Source of the DNA: Paramacrobiotus metropolitanus
Taxonomy: Eukaryota > Tardigrada > Eutardigrada > Parachela > Macrobiotidae
NCBI RefSeq assembly: GCF_019649055.1
Contig: NW_026570432.1
Span: 1-64,000 of the forward strand
Direction of reading: 5' to 3'
DNA length: 64,000 nt
A model generated the notes under the pieces. That model did no database searches. It saw nothing but the letters and a program-made list of their open reading frames with translations, and was not told where the DNA came from. Positions 33,295 to 44,400 of the stretch are shown here, piece after piece. The position numbers and the translations under genes were made by a program. Positions within the stretch are counted from its first letter, which is position 1. Every line of letters begins with the position of its first letter.

Positions 33295-34043
33295 TCTTTA
33301 GCTCCGGGTCTGTCGACGCTGCTCCAACAAGAGACAGTATGCAACCTAGACGAAGCAAATTTGTCAAAGGACACTGGAACAGTATGTTACTCACTCACGT
33401 ATAAATTTACCTGAAATCCATATGCAAAGCGCAAGCTGACCCCTGCTGTGTATCGGATTCGAGGTCATTGTCAAATCTTATTCGGTGTTTAGACCAATGA
33501 TTTCTTTGAAAACCAAACAGCCTAACAGCTTACAGCAGTGTGATCACTGATAACAGTTCACACTGTGCGGCGTAAGATTGTAAGTGAATTGTAGGTGAAT
33601 TGCGTGTTATCGAAAATTGTATTAGTGAATTTGCCGATAAGGGCTCATTTGACGTTTTTTGGTAGCCGGAACAGCTGACCAAAGATAAGGAAATCGGTTT
33701 ATCAAATTCAGACTCTGTGCTGATGTCAATGTTTGCAGGGTATTGTATTATTCCGTTACTAATTCCCAGTTGTTCGACAGGCTTCACATGATCCCGCAAA
33801 GTTATGCTGCGCTATCTGTTGACTGATTGAAGTTTCTTGCAATGAACACAAATGTTGCGTTTTCATAATTTAAATTCGTTATCATTCGTTATTCTCTTTA
33901 CCATCACAACTGATAAGATAAAGTGATAAACACCGTTTAGAGCAGCGGATCGCAGCTGTAACGCAAAAGGCAATCTCACCAACCGCAAGCGTGCAAAACT
34001 TGACCAAGAAACACTGCTAGCCTGACAAAACGTTTGAAGGTCT
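33295..34043. other. Intergenic between two MAM genes
   Basis: A minus-strand open frame at 33530-33799 contains FDKPISLSL and other hydrophobic strands loosely like the second half of a MAM domain. It may be a decayed exon; too weak to call. Confidence 0.4.
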
Positions 34044-37000
34044 CTATTTACGCAGAGATGCCATTCGTTTTAAGAACTGAACAAAGATATTCCGACATTT
34101 CAAGTCGACAGACTCCATGCGAAACACCAAACTGCTGGACTCGACCGCGTCGGGATCTTCCTCACTGAAATGAAATTGACCTTTCGCACACGTGACCAGC
34201 GTCGGTAGATGCACATTAGTGGAGCGGGCGCTGGGCACTCCCCCCGTTTTGAGAAGCCACAAATGCAGGTTACGTAGATGTGTGCGGCATGGATAGGTGC
34301 TGTCCCCAGCAAAGATTGTTTCAACGGCATCCGTGGTTTGGAAGTCCGTTTCGTCCATGCTAACCACGCCTTTTTGACAGCGACATGTCAAAGGAGCGCT
34401 GCTACATCCGATGTTACAGGTGTCGGTAACTGTGGTGGTATTAGGGTTAACAAACGCCGCAGCCGTCGGGTTAACGGAAAAGCTTTCGGAAGTAGCTGTG
34501 GTTGACTGTGCTGAGCTGCTTGTCTCTTGGATGGTCGTGTGGGGAGGCGTGGTGAACAGGACAACTGCTGGCTGCGTCGTTAAGGTCAAGGTACTGATTG
34601 TCGTGGAAACTGTGGTTGTGGGCAGCGGGCTGGACACGGTGTCAACAGCGGTGCTGCTGTCGTTAGCGTCGGTCACAGCTGGCTGCGACCCGGGTGTGGT
34701 GCGTTCGGTGGTGGTGCGCGGGGTCGTTGCGAGCAAAATTGGGCTGCCACAGCAAATGAACTCGCCCTCCGGCGCTAAGGTAATCTCGTCTAGTCCGAAA
34801 CAGCGGACACTCATCACTCCGGCTCCAATCACAATCTGCAACAAAAGGTGAAAAGACAGATCGAAAAAATTGACAATTCCGCGCTAGATGACTCAGTATT
34901 CTATCACTGTAGTTGAGACCTTACAGACAGTTAATAAGGGCAGGAACTCTTCGACTGCGCTTACGTCTAGTGAAATACGAAAAAAAGGTCAAAGTGCTAA
35001 AGTAAAAAGAATATAAAAACGGACTAATAAAGTGATATTGATTAGCAGGTAGCTTGGTCCGTAAGCGTTTCGACAATAAATATTTCTCGTGTTCGGAATA
35101 AATTTTAGGAATGGTGCAATAATATGTTTTCAAGTACGGCCATACAAAATGCTAACCGAAATTATCAAAAAAAAAAAATAAAAATACTACAGAAATAAAT
35201 TCATAATTATAATATTATTGATCCTTTTTGCTACATTACCAAGAGAGATTTAAACATTTATCTGCGCATTATCTGCAGTCATTTGCGGCATCTTTCTTCA
35301 ATTGCTTTTAGTCTATTCTTTTAACCGCTGCAGGCTAACTGACTTCGGTATACGATTAGCCGCGCCAACATACGCTGAACTCCCTGTGGAGGGTTTCGAG
35401 CACCACGCTGTACGGAGCCCACATGTTGAAGGTAATCGAGCCCAGAATCTGTCGTGAAATGGTCACTTGTTCCCCATCGGCAAAATTCAGATTGACGTAG
35501 ATCCCATCACCCGCCGCCGCGGTGGCGTATACATAAACGCGCAGAATCGCCCGCGCCTGCAGTATGATGGAATTGGATACCAAGTGCGCTCGCTCGGCGG
35601 CGGTCAATGTGCTGCCTTGCGCGAACAAGAAGAACCCTACAAAGCTGGATTGAAAACAGGGAAATTCACCGAGTATTCACAGCTCAGTCTGCTTTTACCA
35701 TCGGTATCGGGCTGCGCGTTGCTATTATGCGATGAGGCCGGGACAGTGCTCACACGCTGCCATTGGAAGGCGTCCGTGGTCTCCGTTGACCATCCGCAGA
35801 GATTTTCCTCAAAAGAACAGGTCAGAGAATTCTGCAGCGCTGCGGTGCTCGTGGGCTTTGTCGAGGGGGAAGTGCTGCTCTGTGTCGTAATGAGAGTTAT
35901 GAGACTACTGACGGCTATCATTGTGGTCGTGGGGACAGGTGTTGTTGGGCCAATCAGCGCTGTATTCGGTAGCCGATTAGCCAATATAGTACTCGCAAAC
36001 TTCAGAATTCAGACTATCCAAATGTAAAATAAAAAGACGCACCTTCATCTCTCAGGACAATGCTGTTTAACGCCGTCCAAAAAACGTACGATTGCACACT
36101 GCGTACCTTCAGTCGAAACTTCAACTATAAAAGCATGACAATAAGTTCGCACTCATAGCGTTAATATGCAATACAATGGACTTCAAAATTTTGTTACACT
36201 CACAAAACGCGCGCAACCAGCTACTTATCTGTACTCAATCAGCCAAATTCCGGGCTGGCCATCGGCCTGTTGAGTACAAACGCTTGCAGCTTGCGCATTT
36301 CCCAACCAAAACCGTCAACCAATATCTCAAACAAAAGAGAAAAAAATTACAAGAATTTTGATACCAAGCAGGTTGTTCTTTATGAGTTCTAAGAGAAAAT
36401 CGAGGCATCTGAAGTTTCTCGTAGACATAGCATAGGATTTTTCATCCACGGTTTGGTTCCAGTTTTCAAGCAGCACGTCTACGACAAACTAAAATGGCTC
36501 GATTTTCTCTTAGATCTCATGAAGGAGAATCTGTTTGGTATCACAATTCTTGTAATTTCTTTCTCATTCTTTTGATATATCGGTTGATGGTTTTCGTTGG
36601 GAGATATGCAAGATGCAAGTGTTTGACGTCAGCAGGAGTTACGCGTTTCCTGGTTACTGGTCATTTTATTGGTCTTGGCTATTAAAATATCGGTCCCGGA
36701 CCGAATGTAACAAAATTTTGAAGTCCATTGTACAATCTCCTAAATGCTTAAATAAGAGAAACAAATAGTTTAAAGACGGTATGGTACCCGGAAAGCAGTA
36801 CTACGCGGTTCCACGGTGACCACAATGGGATTAGACCAGGCGAACTGGTCGTTTTTGCTGTAGATCCTCACTTCCGGTGCTCCATCCGATGGCACCACAT
36901 TCAGTTGAATATGCGGATCGTTACTGCTGCCAAATGTCTGCTGTAGCACGCGAAACGTCAGTGTGGTTTGGAATGTCAAATAGATTTCTTGCGAGAGCAT

Positions 37001-37314
37001 CTCGGCGAACAACTCATCGTCAATGGGACTGGTTGCAGCAGCCATCCATTGACCTGCAGACAGCGCATAGTCGTGCAATCATGCATTAACCGATTTGTTC
37101 AAGAACGGAATGATTCATTTATTCAACCTGTGACAGGGGGCTTCGCCGTGGTGCTGACTGAACTTTGTGTAACTCGCCATATTTGAGCGGGACTGGGTGT
37201 CCATCCACAAAAGTTCCCTTCAAACTGGCAGGAGATTTGAGCCCGCACCGCAGCACTGGCGTATTGTAACAATAATATAGATACAGCTGTAAAAAAAGCA
37301 ACCCAAATCAGCAA
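34044..37314 (-). CDS. Two-MAM-domain secreted protein with novel four-Cys C-terminal domain
   Basis: Exons: about 37314-37132 (signal-peptide-like stretch, CQFEGNFCGW), 37053-36788, 36124-36043 (FRLKVRS, FWTALNSIVL), 35959 to about 35698 (Pro/Thr linker, CSFEENLCGW), about 35632-35374, and 34835-34044. The last closes MAM 2 (CFGLDEITLAPEGE) and continues into a long Thr-rich, probably O-glycosylated, linker and the domain CRCQKGVVSMDETDFQTTDA...FVQFLKRMASL. Splice phases agree where tested. No ATG is seen before the signal peptide, so a small first exon probably lies upstream. The intron between exons 2 and 3 contains a 557-bp inverted-repeat transposon. Exon 2 (266 nt) has the same length and borders as in the gene at 54525-56131. 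Confidence 0.75.
36174..36730. mobile_element. MITE / foldback DNA transposon with TA target duplication
   Basis: Terminal inverted repeats begin CAATGGACTTCAAAATTTTG and are flanked on both sides by TA, as for Tc1/mariner-type elements. The arms extend inward to about 36405 and 36500 at about 85 percent identity in the inner 110 bp. No transposase frame. It sits wholly in an intron of the two-MAM gene. A diverged relative of one arm lies at 4262-4405. Confidence 0.75.
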
Positions 37315-37817
37315 AACGCACTCTTCATGTGCCTCGTAAAGCAGTGGCTTCTGATTTTACACTACTGATAAATGATAAGCATCAACGGTCCTTAACTTAA
37401 CGCCATGAACGAGACAAATATGGGATAATATGTATACGATAAATTTTATGGCAGACCGGCACCGGTGAAACCGTTCAGGACCAAAGCCGTTTACCGCAGA
37501 CGGCTTTGGTCGTCTGTTTCGCCGTTTCGCCGGTTTAAACCTTTAAGGACAAAATATCCTAAGGATGGCATATCCATGTGAACATGTATTTTAGTTGCAC
37601 AATTTACGCCACTGGTGTACAAATTGTACTTGCCTAAAATAATCCCAGTGGTACTGTGCCGATGTTGCCCTTCCCGTAATGTCATTGTAAAAATTATTGT
37701 CGTTAACGATTCTAACAAACTCACTGGAATAGCTCTAAGTTTGTGTGAGATTACACGTAGGCAAGAGCGTATTGAGACTGTAATATTATTCACACCATAT
37801 GCGCGGTGAGTCGCCGG
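37315..37817. other. Intergenic upstream of the LTR element
   Basis: No gene recognised. It contains a short G/C-rich inverted repeat near 37478-37512 (ACCAAAGCCG / CGGCTTTGGT) and ends in the target site CCGG (37814-37817). Confidence 0.5.
37814..37817. repeat. Target-site duplication CCGG, left copy
   Basis: CCGG directly precedes the 5' LTR and directly follows the 3' LTR at 52702-52705. Four bases is within the 4-6 usual for Ty3/gypsy integration. Confidence 0.8.
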
Positions 37818-38102
37818 TGTCAGAGTGTTGTGCGTAGTGCACAGGATATTGGCGTGTTCGCCTCACCATCACTGGATCGGCTCACCATTCGCCATTCTGC
37901 GCACATGCAAAAGCATGTTTTGCCAGTCGAGTGCCAGCTACGGAACCGTTAACATCGATTCCTAGCAGATTCTGATTTCATGCCCTTTTTCTGGCTAGAT
38001 TTTGTGATTGCCCTTTTGATTTCTACCGAAATAAAGGTTATTTCTCGAGGAGATGTTGTTTCCGTTGTCGTTTCTCTGTACAGCGTAGACGCTTCTCCGA
38101 GA
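37818..38102 (+). mobile_element. 5' LTR, 285 bp
   Basis: Begins TGTCAGAGTG and ends CTTCTCCGAGA, identical to 52418-52701 except for one extra T near 37989. AATAAA at 38030-38035 marks a likely poly(A) signal. The 3' terminus GAGA departs from the usual CA. Confidence 0.9.
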
Positions 38103-38115
38103 TGGTGGAGATGCC
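38103..38115 (+). promoter_or_regulatory. Primer-binding site candidate
   Basis: TGGTGGAGATGCC starts with TGG immediately after the LTR, as expected for pairing with a tRNA 3' CCA end. I cannot name the tRNA with confidence. Confidence 0.6.
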
Positions 38116-38944
38116 TTAAGATCCCTGTCATCCTCATTAGTTCGCACTCGATAACGGCGTTACATTGAATACGCCGTGACACGGAAGTTCCCTCTCTCTT
38201 TTTCGGTGGAGACTTCGTCTACCAGCGATAGCCAGCAAAGAGCAGCACAAGCAGAAGAACCTTCCACAGAACTGAAGCACGGAGCGTCGCTGGTTCGGAA
38301 GGCACGCGGCCGCCAGCAAGGAGAAGAACCCAGGAACATTACGATATTGTAAGCATACTGTGCTACACAGTACGACTACGACATGTAGATTATTTCTACA
38401 GTCAAACAAGAGATTTAGGTAGCAGTATACTCTACGAGTTTTCCCGTATAAGGGACAAGAATATACCGTTATTATATTGATTTAGATCGTTCGGAAAAGG
38501 GGATTATTTCCCGTGAATTGCCTTCGCCACAGATCGATAGTGACAACCCAATAATCGCAGATTTGAACAATTGTTCTGATATTTCTTTTAATGATGACGG
38601 AACCACCAGTAATTGTTGTTTTTCTGCAACCTTTAACCCCGTATATCGATGATATTTTAGTCGTTACGGAACGACCGTTCCGTAAACGAAAAAGTCAAGG
38701 CACTCGCTGATTATATCAGCGGATATTTTTCTCGGAAGAGAGGGAGGGAGAACAATAAGAGATAGCCGAGCAAGCTATCTATAGCTGCCCAGGCCAGAAA
38801 ATTATCTGCAGACTGCAAAGCAGCGACACATTAAAAGGCATTGACCTACAATGCTGTGCCTAACACATACAGTGTAAAAAACCTAAATTCGAAATAAGTC
38901 TAGAATTCAGTTTTGAATTCTATTGCTTAGTCTTTGACGGCATA
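38116..38944 (+). other. Untranslated leader of the LTR element
   Basis: About 830 bases before the gag ATG with no long frame. It presumably holds packaging signals and a splice donor for the downstream ORFs; I cannot assign the donor. Confidence 0.5.
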
Positions 38945-41422
38945 ATGCCCGTAAATCGTTCACCAGTAAGGAAACAACCAGCTATTGACCGGTTGAAACA
39001 GGGCGTAGAAGACGTCCTTAAATCGGCCAGCAAGGTTTTAAAAGGAATAACCGATGATCCAGCAAAGGCTGGCACGAGTGACACTTCACAACAGGATAAG
39101 GTCACGCGTAGTAAGACAAATCAGTTAAAAGGGGCAGGTGTGGAAATTACCCACAAAGTCCTTGAGGATAAACCTCGTAAACCGAGGAAAGCTACCGTAA
39201 TGGATCAAGGAGATAATCTCCTTGATACACCACTAATGCAGCCACCGGAACAGTTGTTTTTCCGGCCACTAACTCCCGAGAAAAGCCGACAGGTTAATCC
39301 CGATAATCGGGAAGAAGTACAGGCACCTGTGCCAGAACGTTCTGATAGTACCACAGAGTCAACGGCCACAACAGGGTCGTTTTCTCAAGTGAGCGAAAGC
39401 GAGCTGAATAAATCCGCAACGACGGAAGAAGAAGAAGAACCTGTGACAGTGATACCGACCACCTTGCGTAAAACGCAATCATATACAGCAAATCTGAATG
39501 AATTATTGAATTCAGCGGCAAAGCCGGCAACAGGTTCCAGTATCGTGGAATTAAAACAGGCAACCGAAACTATTTCGGCAAATCAGGTATTGATTAAAGA
39601 TCTGCAGAGGAAATTGGAAGTAGCTGAGGACGAAGTCCAACATCATAAGAACCAGTACCAACATGCACACAGTTCTTTTAAAAATATGGAAAAAATCGTA
39701 TTGGGTCTGCGGGCCTTAATAGGCGAAAAGGATGCGGCAATGGCCGAACTAAGAGGAAAAGTAGATGAAGCACGCGCTAAGAATTCCGATTTAAATCAGC
39801 AAATCGCTGAGAAAGACACCATGCTTGATCAAGTGTGGCAAGAAAATCAACGATTAAAGACTAACAACTTTAATCATATTACCGATCTGAAAAACGTGCA
39901 GTCTATGCTGCACGAGAGCCAAATGGAACATAAATCCCTAATTGGGAAATTTAACTCTTTAGCTAAAGATTACCGAACGTTATACGATCGACAAATGAAT
40001 CCAGAAGCCGTAGAATACGGTGAGCGACCGCTCAGTAGGGCATACGCCGCAAACACCGAAGAGACGCAATTGTCCCGGACACACCATACACCCTCGGCAA
40101 CGAACGAGAGTGGTTCTCAGGAAATGCCGAGTGCAGACAAACAGCAGTTTATCCGCAGCATCCTGCGGGAAGAAATCCAGCGAGCAGGCATCGGACAAAG
40201 CAGGACGGTAAGTCCTGTGAGGAAATCAGATTTGGCTGAAGTGATGCGACAGCCCGTACCGCGTCCTAACTACAATGGTAGTAAAGAGGACATCGATAGT
40301 TTTATCATAAAATTCGAACATGCGGCAATCGCAAATCGTTGGGTAACCGACGAGAGGAAGATTACCGAATTGGCATATTGCCTTAAAGATGACGCCATTA
40401 TTTGGTATAATGGACTGATAACGTCGACGACGCCGCCGACAACTTATAAGGAATGGAAGAAACAATTAATCGCCCGTTTTGGCGATTCGAAAAGAGCAGT
40501 AAATGCACTCGCGGAATTGGCAAATCGTATGTATAAACCTGGGCAAGAAACCCTGGAAACTTATTATCAGTCGATGATGACATTGCGCGACCGCGCAGGA
40601 TTTAATGGATCACCGGAACAAGTTGTGAATTTTCTTGTAAAAGGGTTAAAATCCCATGAGAAATTACACGATAAAATAGAAATTATGAGGCCGGTAACTC
40701 CGGAACAATTTCTGGAGATTATCCGTTATTTATCGTCGAATAATCCGGAGAAATATGTGATTCCTATCGGTAATACCCGACGCAAGCAGGATCGCGATAG
40801 CGAAGTGGTGACTGTACGAACTGTACAAGTACAACCGAAGACTTATGCGGCAGCGGCGGCCAGCCCGCCGCGGCCAAGCAGTAAAAACAATGGAAAACCG
40901 AGTTACGGCAATCGTAACAATAATAATAATAATATTCGTAGTAATATCAGCAAAGCTGATAGTAATGACAGTCGAATTAACCAAGATGATAATCGTGCAC
41001 CGTCTCGTAAGGAGCAATGGGCAAATAACATTAATAGGATACAGGAAGTGACCGATCGGTCACCGGCCTTGCAGAAAACTCTGCGTGGCAATAGAGTGGT
41101 GAAGTACTGCCAGCACTGTGATTTGTGCGGACATTACTTCCGTGAATGCCAGTTTCGCGATAAACCGCGATGTGAAAACCCGACCTATTTGGCTTATCAT
41201 GATCCGGAGACCGGAAATCGGCGATATGCCGCCGATTTCTACCAGCGCCGTAGTGGCAGTCAATCGGGAAGTGAACCTAGTTCGCCGGCAAGGCCGAGGA
41301 GTAATTCCCGCCAGAGTGCTGGCCCAGTAGAAGATCGGGTACGCCCGACGCCAGGATCACCGCTACCGGATAATAATCCGTTCTCCGGTTTGGCTGATCA
41401 GGAAAACGAGGAAGGGCGGTAA
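38945..41422 (+). CDS. gag: Gag polyprotein of LTR retrotransposon, 825 aa
   Basis: ATG start, intact. N-terminal 190 residues are basic, then Ser/Thr-rich. Residues about 195-330 form a long predicted coiled coil (LQRKLEVAEDEVQHHKNQYQ). Residues about 450-610 match the retrotransposon capsid domain pattern (IWYNGL, YKEWKKQLIARFGD, ETLETYYQSM, FLVKGL). One CCHC zinc knuckle is at C722-C725-H730-C735, followed by an RS-rich tail. It is much longer than typical gypsy Gag (about 300-450 aa), mostly through the N-terminal coiled-coil extension. It makes the particle and packages RNA. The pol frame lies at -1 and overlaps its last 25 bases. Confidence 0.88.
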   Translation: MPVNRSPVRKQPAIDRLKQGVEDVLKSASKVLKGITDDPAKAGTSDTSQQDKVTRSKTNQLKGAGVEITHKVLEDKPRKPRKATVMDQGDNLLDTPLMQPPEQLFFRPLTPEKSRQVNPDNREEVQAPVPERSDSTTESTATTGSFSQVSESELNKSATTEEEEEPVTVIPTTLRKTQSYTANLNELLNSAAKPATGSSIVELKQATETISANQVLIKDLQRKLEVAEDEVQHHKNQYQHAHSSFKNMEKIVLGLRALIGEKDAAMAELRGKVDEARAKNSDLNQQIAEKDTMLDQVWQENQRLKTNNFNHITDLKNVQSMLHESQMEHKSLIGKFNSLAKDYRTLYDRQMNPEAVEYGERPLSRAYAANTEETQLSRTHHTPSATNESGSQEMPSADKQQFIRSILREEIQRAGIGQSRTVSPVRKSDLAEVMRQPVPRPNYNGSKEDIDSFIIKFEHAAIANRWVTDERKITELAYCLKDDAIIWYNGLITSTTPPTTYKEWKKQLIARFGDSKRAVNALAELANRMYKPGQETLETYYQSMMTLRDRAGFNGSPEQVVNFLVKGLKSHEKLHDKIEIMRPVTPEQFLEIIRYLSSNNPEKYVIPIGNTRRKQDRDSEVVTVRTVQVQPKTYAAAAASPPRPSSKNNGKPSYGNRNNNNNNIRSNISKADSNDSRINQDDNRAPSRKEQWANNINRIQEVTDRSPALQKTLRGNRVVKYCQHCDLCGHYFRECQFRDKPRCENPTYLAYHDPETGNRRYAADFYQRRSGSQSGSEPSSPARPRSNSRQSAGPVEDRVRPTPGSPLPDNNPFSGLADQENEEGR

Positions 41423-44400
41423 ATTCCGGCGTTACCGACCCGATTCCGCCCAAACCGCCGGACAAAACCGAAATAATTACAATCAACGGATTGCGAATAG
41501 TCGAACCCGATGAATCATCAGATAGTAGCAATGCTACTATTAACTTCTGTACTGCTGTCATAAATCACACTGAACCTAAACGCGCACACCCGCTAATGCT
41601 AAACGCATTTATAAATGGGCGCGAAGCGCCGATAATGATTGATACTGGAGCTGAAACATCTCTGATTTCTAGCGAATTTGCTAGTGAAATTAGTGCAGCT
41701 AAAATACCATTAATTAAAGCCTTGCACATCCGCGGGATCGGCGGAGTGCGCGGGTTTTTAGTTACTCACTATTGCCGTATTATTGTTAAAATTCGAGATT
41801 TCGAAGTAGTACACTCAGTGTACATTAAACCTACAACCGACGATATCAAGGTTTTATTGGGGCAGGATTTTCTGCAAGAGACCTTTTACGCAGTTCGAAA
41901 TAACAAGCTGCGTTATTTAGAATATCAGCCGAGTAATAAACCCGGAACTGTCATAATCAGCAGGCCAACGTCACCTATAATTCAGACGACGAAAACCGTG
42001 GAAGTAGTTGATTTAACAAGGTCCGCAAAAGCGAATACAACGGAGATAAATAAAATCGTAGAAATTCTACCATCTAATGGTAATGTCGCTAAATTGGAAG
42101 ATAGTGTAATCTTCCCGATACCCGTGGCAACGGAAGAAATTAGTGGTGAACTAGTAATATCAGTACAGACTGCTGTACAAAAAGAAACCGTACCAGACGG
42201 GAGCAAAGTCTTCCCGATACCCGTGGCAAAAGCCAAAATTAAATCGGTGTTAAAAAGACCAACGAAAATTCGCTTGGCAACAAAATCAACGTTCCGACGC
42301 CTATGGGGCGAATATAGGATTTTAGTGAAAGAAGTTCAAGAACTAATAAAAGCAAAAGAAAATGGTACAAACGTTATGTACCTTTTCATGGATGAAGATA
42401 CTCCTGTACCAGGGATTGATTCTGCAAAGGCAGAAGAGATCGTCCGCAATTTAGCGAAACAATATAAAGCGGAATATTCTGCTTTAGAAGAAAAGCAGCG
42501 ACAATTAAATGAGATATTCAGGTACCTAAAAATACCGTTGCCGTACGTATTGCGTACACCATTGCGCGTATTAGCGCAACTAACACGGCGCCAATTGCCG
42601 GTATTGCCATATCAATTGGCCGAGTGTAAGCCACTCGATAATTATGCTAACGAGACAACAGTAAAAACACTGGCAGCTCACAACCGGTCAGTAAGTTTTG
42701 CGCCAATGGCGCGCGTTGTCGAATTTATGAAAAACGATTCGCCTACCGTAGTGAGAGAAACTCTTGATACTGCCGCTACTAATGAAACTAATAATAATAA
42801 ATTAATTAATCAAACTAGCATCGAAGTAGTACCGGATTCTAATAATCTAATTATCGTAAATGCAGAATTGGTAGGGCCCACTGATTCTGCCGTGATCATT
42901 AATGAATCTCCGACTTGGGAATTTTCCGAGTCCCCGAACATTAACCCCACTTACCGCGGTACACGCGCTAAGCCTATTAAAGTCTTCGCCGGCGATAAAT
43001 TACTAATTAATCCGGGTACTAATTGGGCGACAGTGAATGTCCAATTCGATGCAGACGAGCAGTTCGATACCGATAAATTTTTATTTCTTCCAAGCCCGCA
43101 CCTGTATATGGAGCGGCGAATAAAACCGATGGAAGGAGTGGTTAAACCACAAAATAATAAATTTGATATGGTATTTGTCAATTTCCAACACCAGCGGCAG
43201 TCTATTAAGAAAGGCCAATTTATTGGCTATCTAGAACCGTATGAGGAAATTCCCGAGATAAATATTCAAATTAACGCCACAATGTTGGCTGAGATGACTC
43301 AAGAGGAACAGGAAACTGTTAAAAAAGCTGTTGATGAATTGAAAATCAATCCTAATTTAACCGAACAAGAAATTCGGGAAATCAAGGAAATTTTTCTCGA
43401 ATATCCCGGCTTATTTGCCACAAAAACTCGTCCATTTGGCGATGTACAAATCGTGAAACACCAGATAGATACCGGCGATACTCCGCCAATAAAATCTAAA
43501 CCGCACAGGACTTCGTGGCGAGGCCGCGAAATTATCCAGGAGCATGTCAACGACATGTTAGCAAAGGGAATAATTCGTAAATCGAATTCACCGTGGTGTT
43601 TCCCTGTCGTATTAGCAAGTAAGAAAAATCCCGATGGGACGATCGGTACGCGATTCTGCGTAAATTATATAAAGTTAAACGACGCTACTAAAAAGAACAA
43701 TTATCCGCTTCCCAATCCAGATGAGCTTCTACAAGCTGTCGCGGATAATAAATATTATTGTGGATTTGACTGCAATGCAGGATTCTGGCAAGTGCAAATG
43801 CACGAGAATTCCATTGAAAAAACTGCGTTTATTACGCAGGATGGACTTTATGAATTTTTACGAATGCCGTTCGGTGTCTGTAATGGCCCTGCAACGTTTC
43901 AGGAAGCCATGAATAGGACGTTATCGGACGTTCATAGCGAAAATATTTTCGCTTATTTAGACGACATTATCGCCGCCGCCAAAGACTTCGAAGACCTTAA
44001 ACGTAAAATACGTTTAATGTGTGAGTGTCTTTTAAAGACAGGTTTCACGCTGAAACCGAGTAAGTGCCATATTGGCGAGACAGAATTGCACTTCCTCGGA
44101 CATATCGTGTCCAAGGATGGGATAAAAACTGATCCCGATAAAATAGCGGCTATAGAAAAATACCCAAAGCCAGAGACAGAGAAGGATCTAAGATCTTTTC
44201 TCGGACTTTGCAATTATTATCGTAAATTCGTCAAAGACTTTGCCGGTAGAACGCGCCGTTTATACGGCCTATTAAAAGGAGAGATTGATGTAAAATCAAA
44301 TTGGACCGCAGATCACGATGGTGAATTTGCTGATTTAAAATCGGCATTAATTAACGCGCCAGTATTGGCGAAATTTGATCCCAGTAAACCAACCGTAATT

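Noticed and set aside
33530-33799. Possible extra MAM exon between two MAM genes
   Set aside because: Similarity to MAM strands is too vague and no splice sites support it.
34411-34851. 146-residue plus-strand open frame
   Set aside because: Antisense of the Thr-rich linker of the two-MAM gene; codon pattern follows the minus strand.
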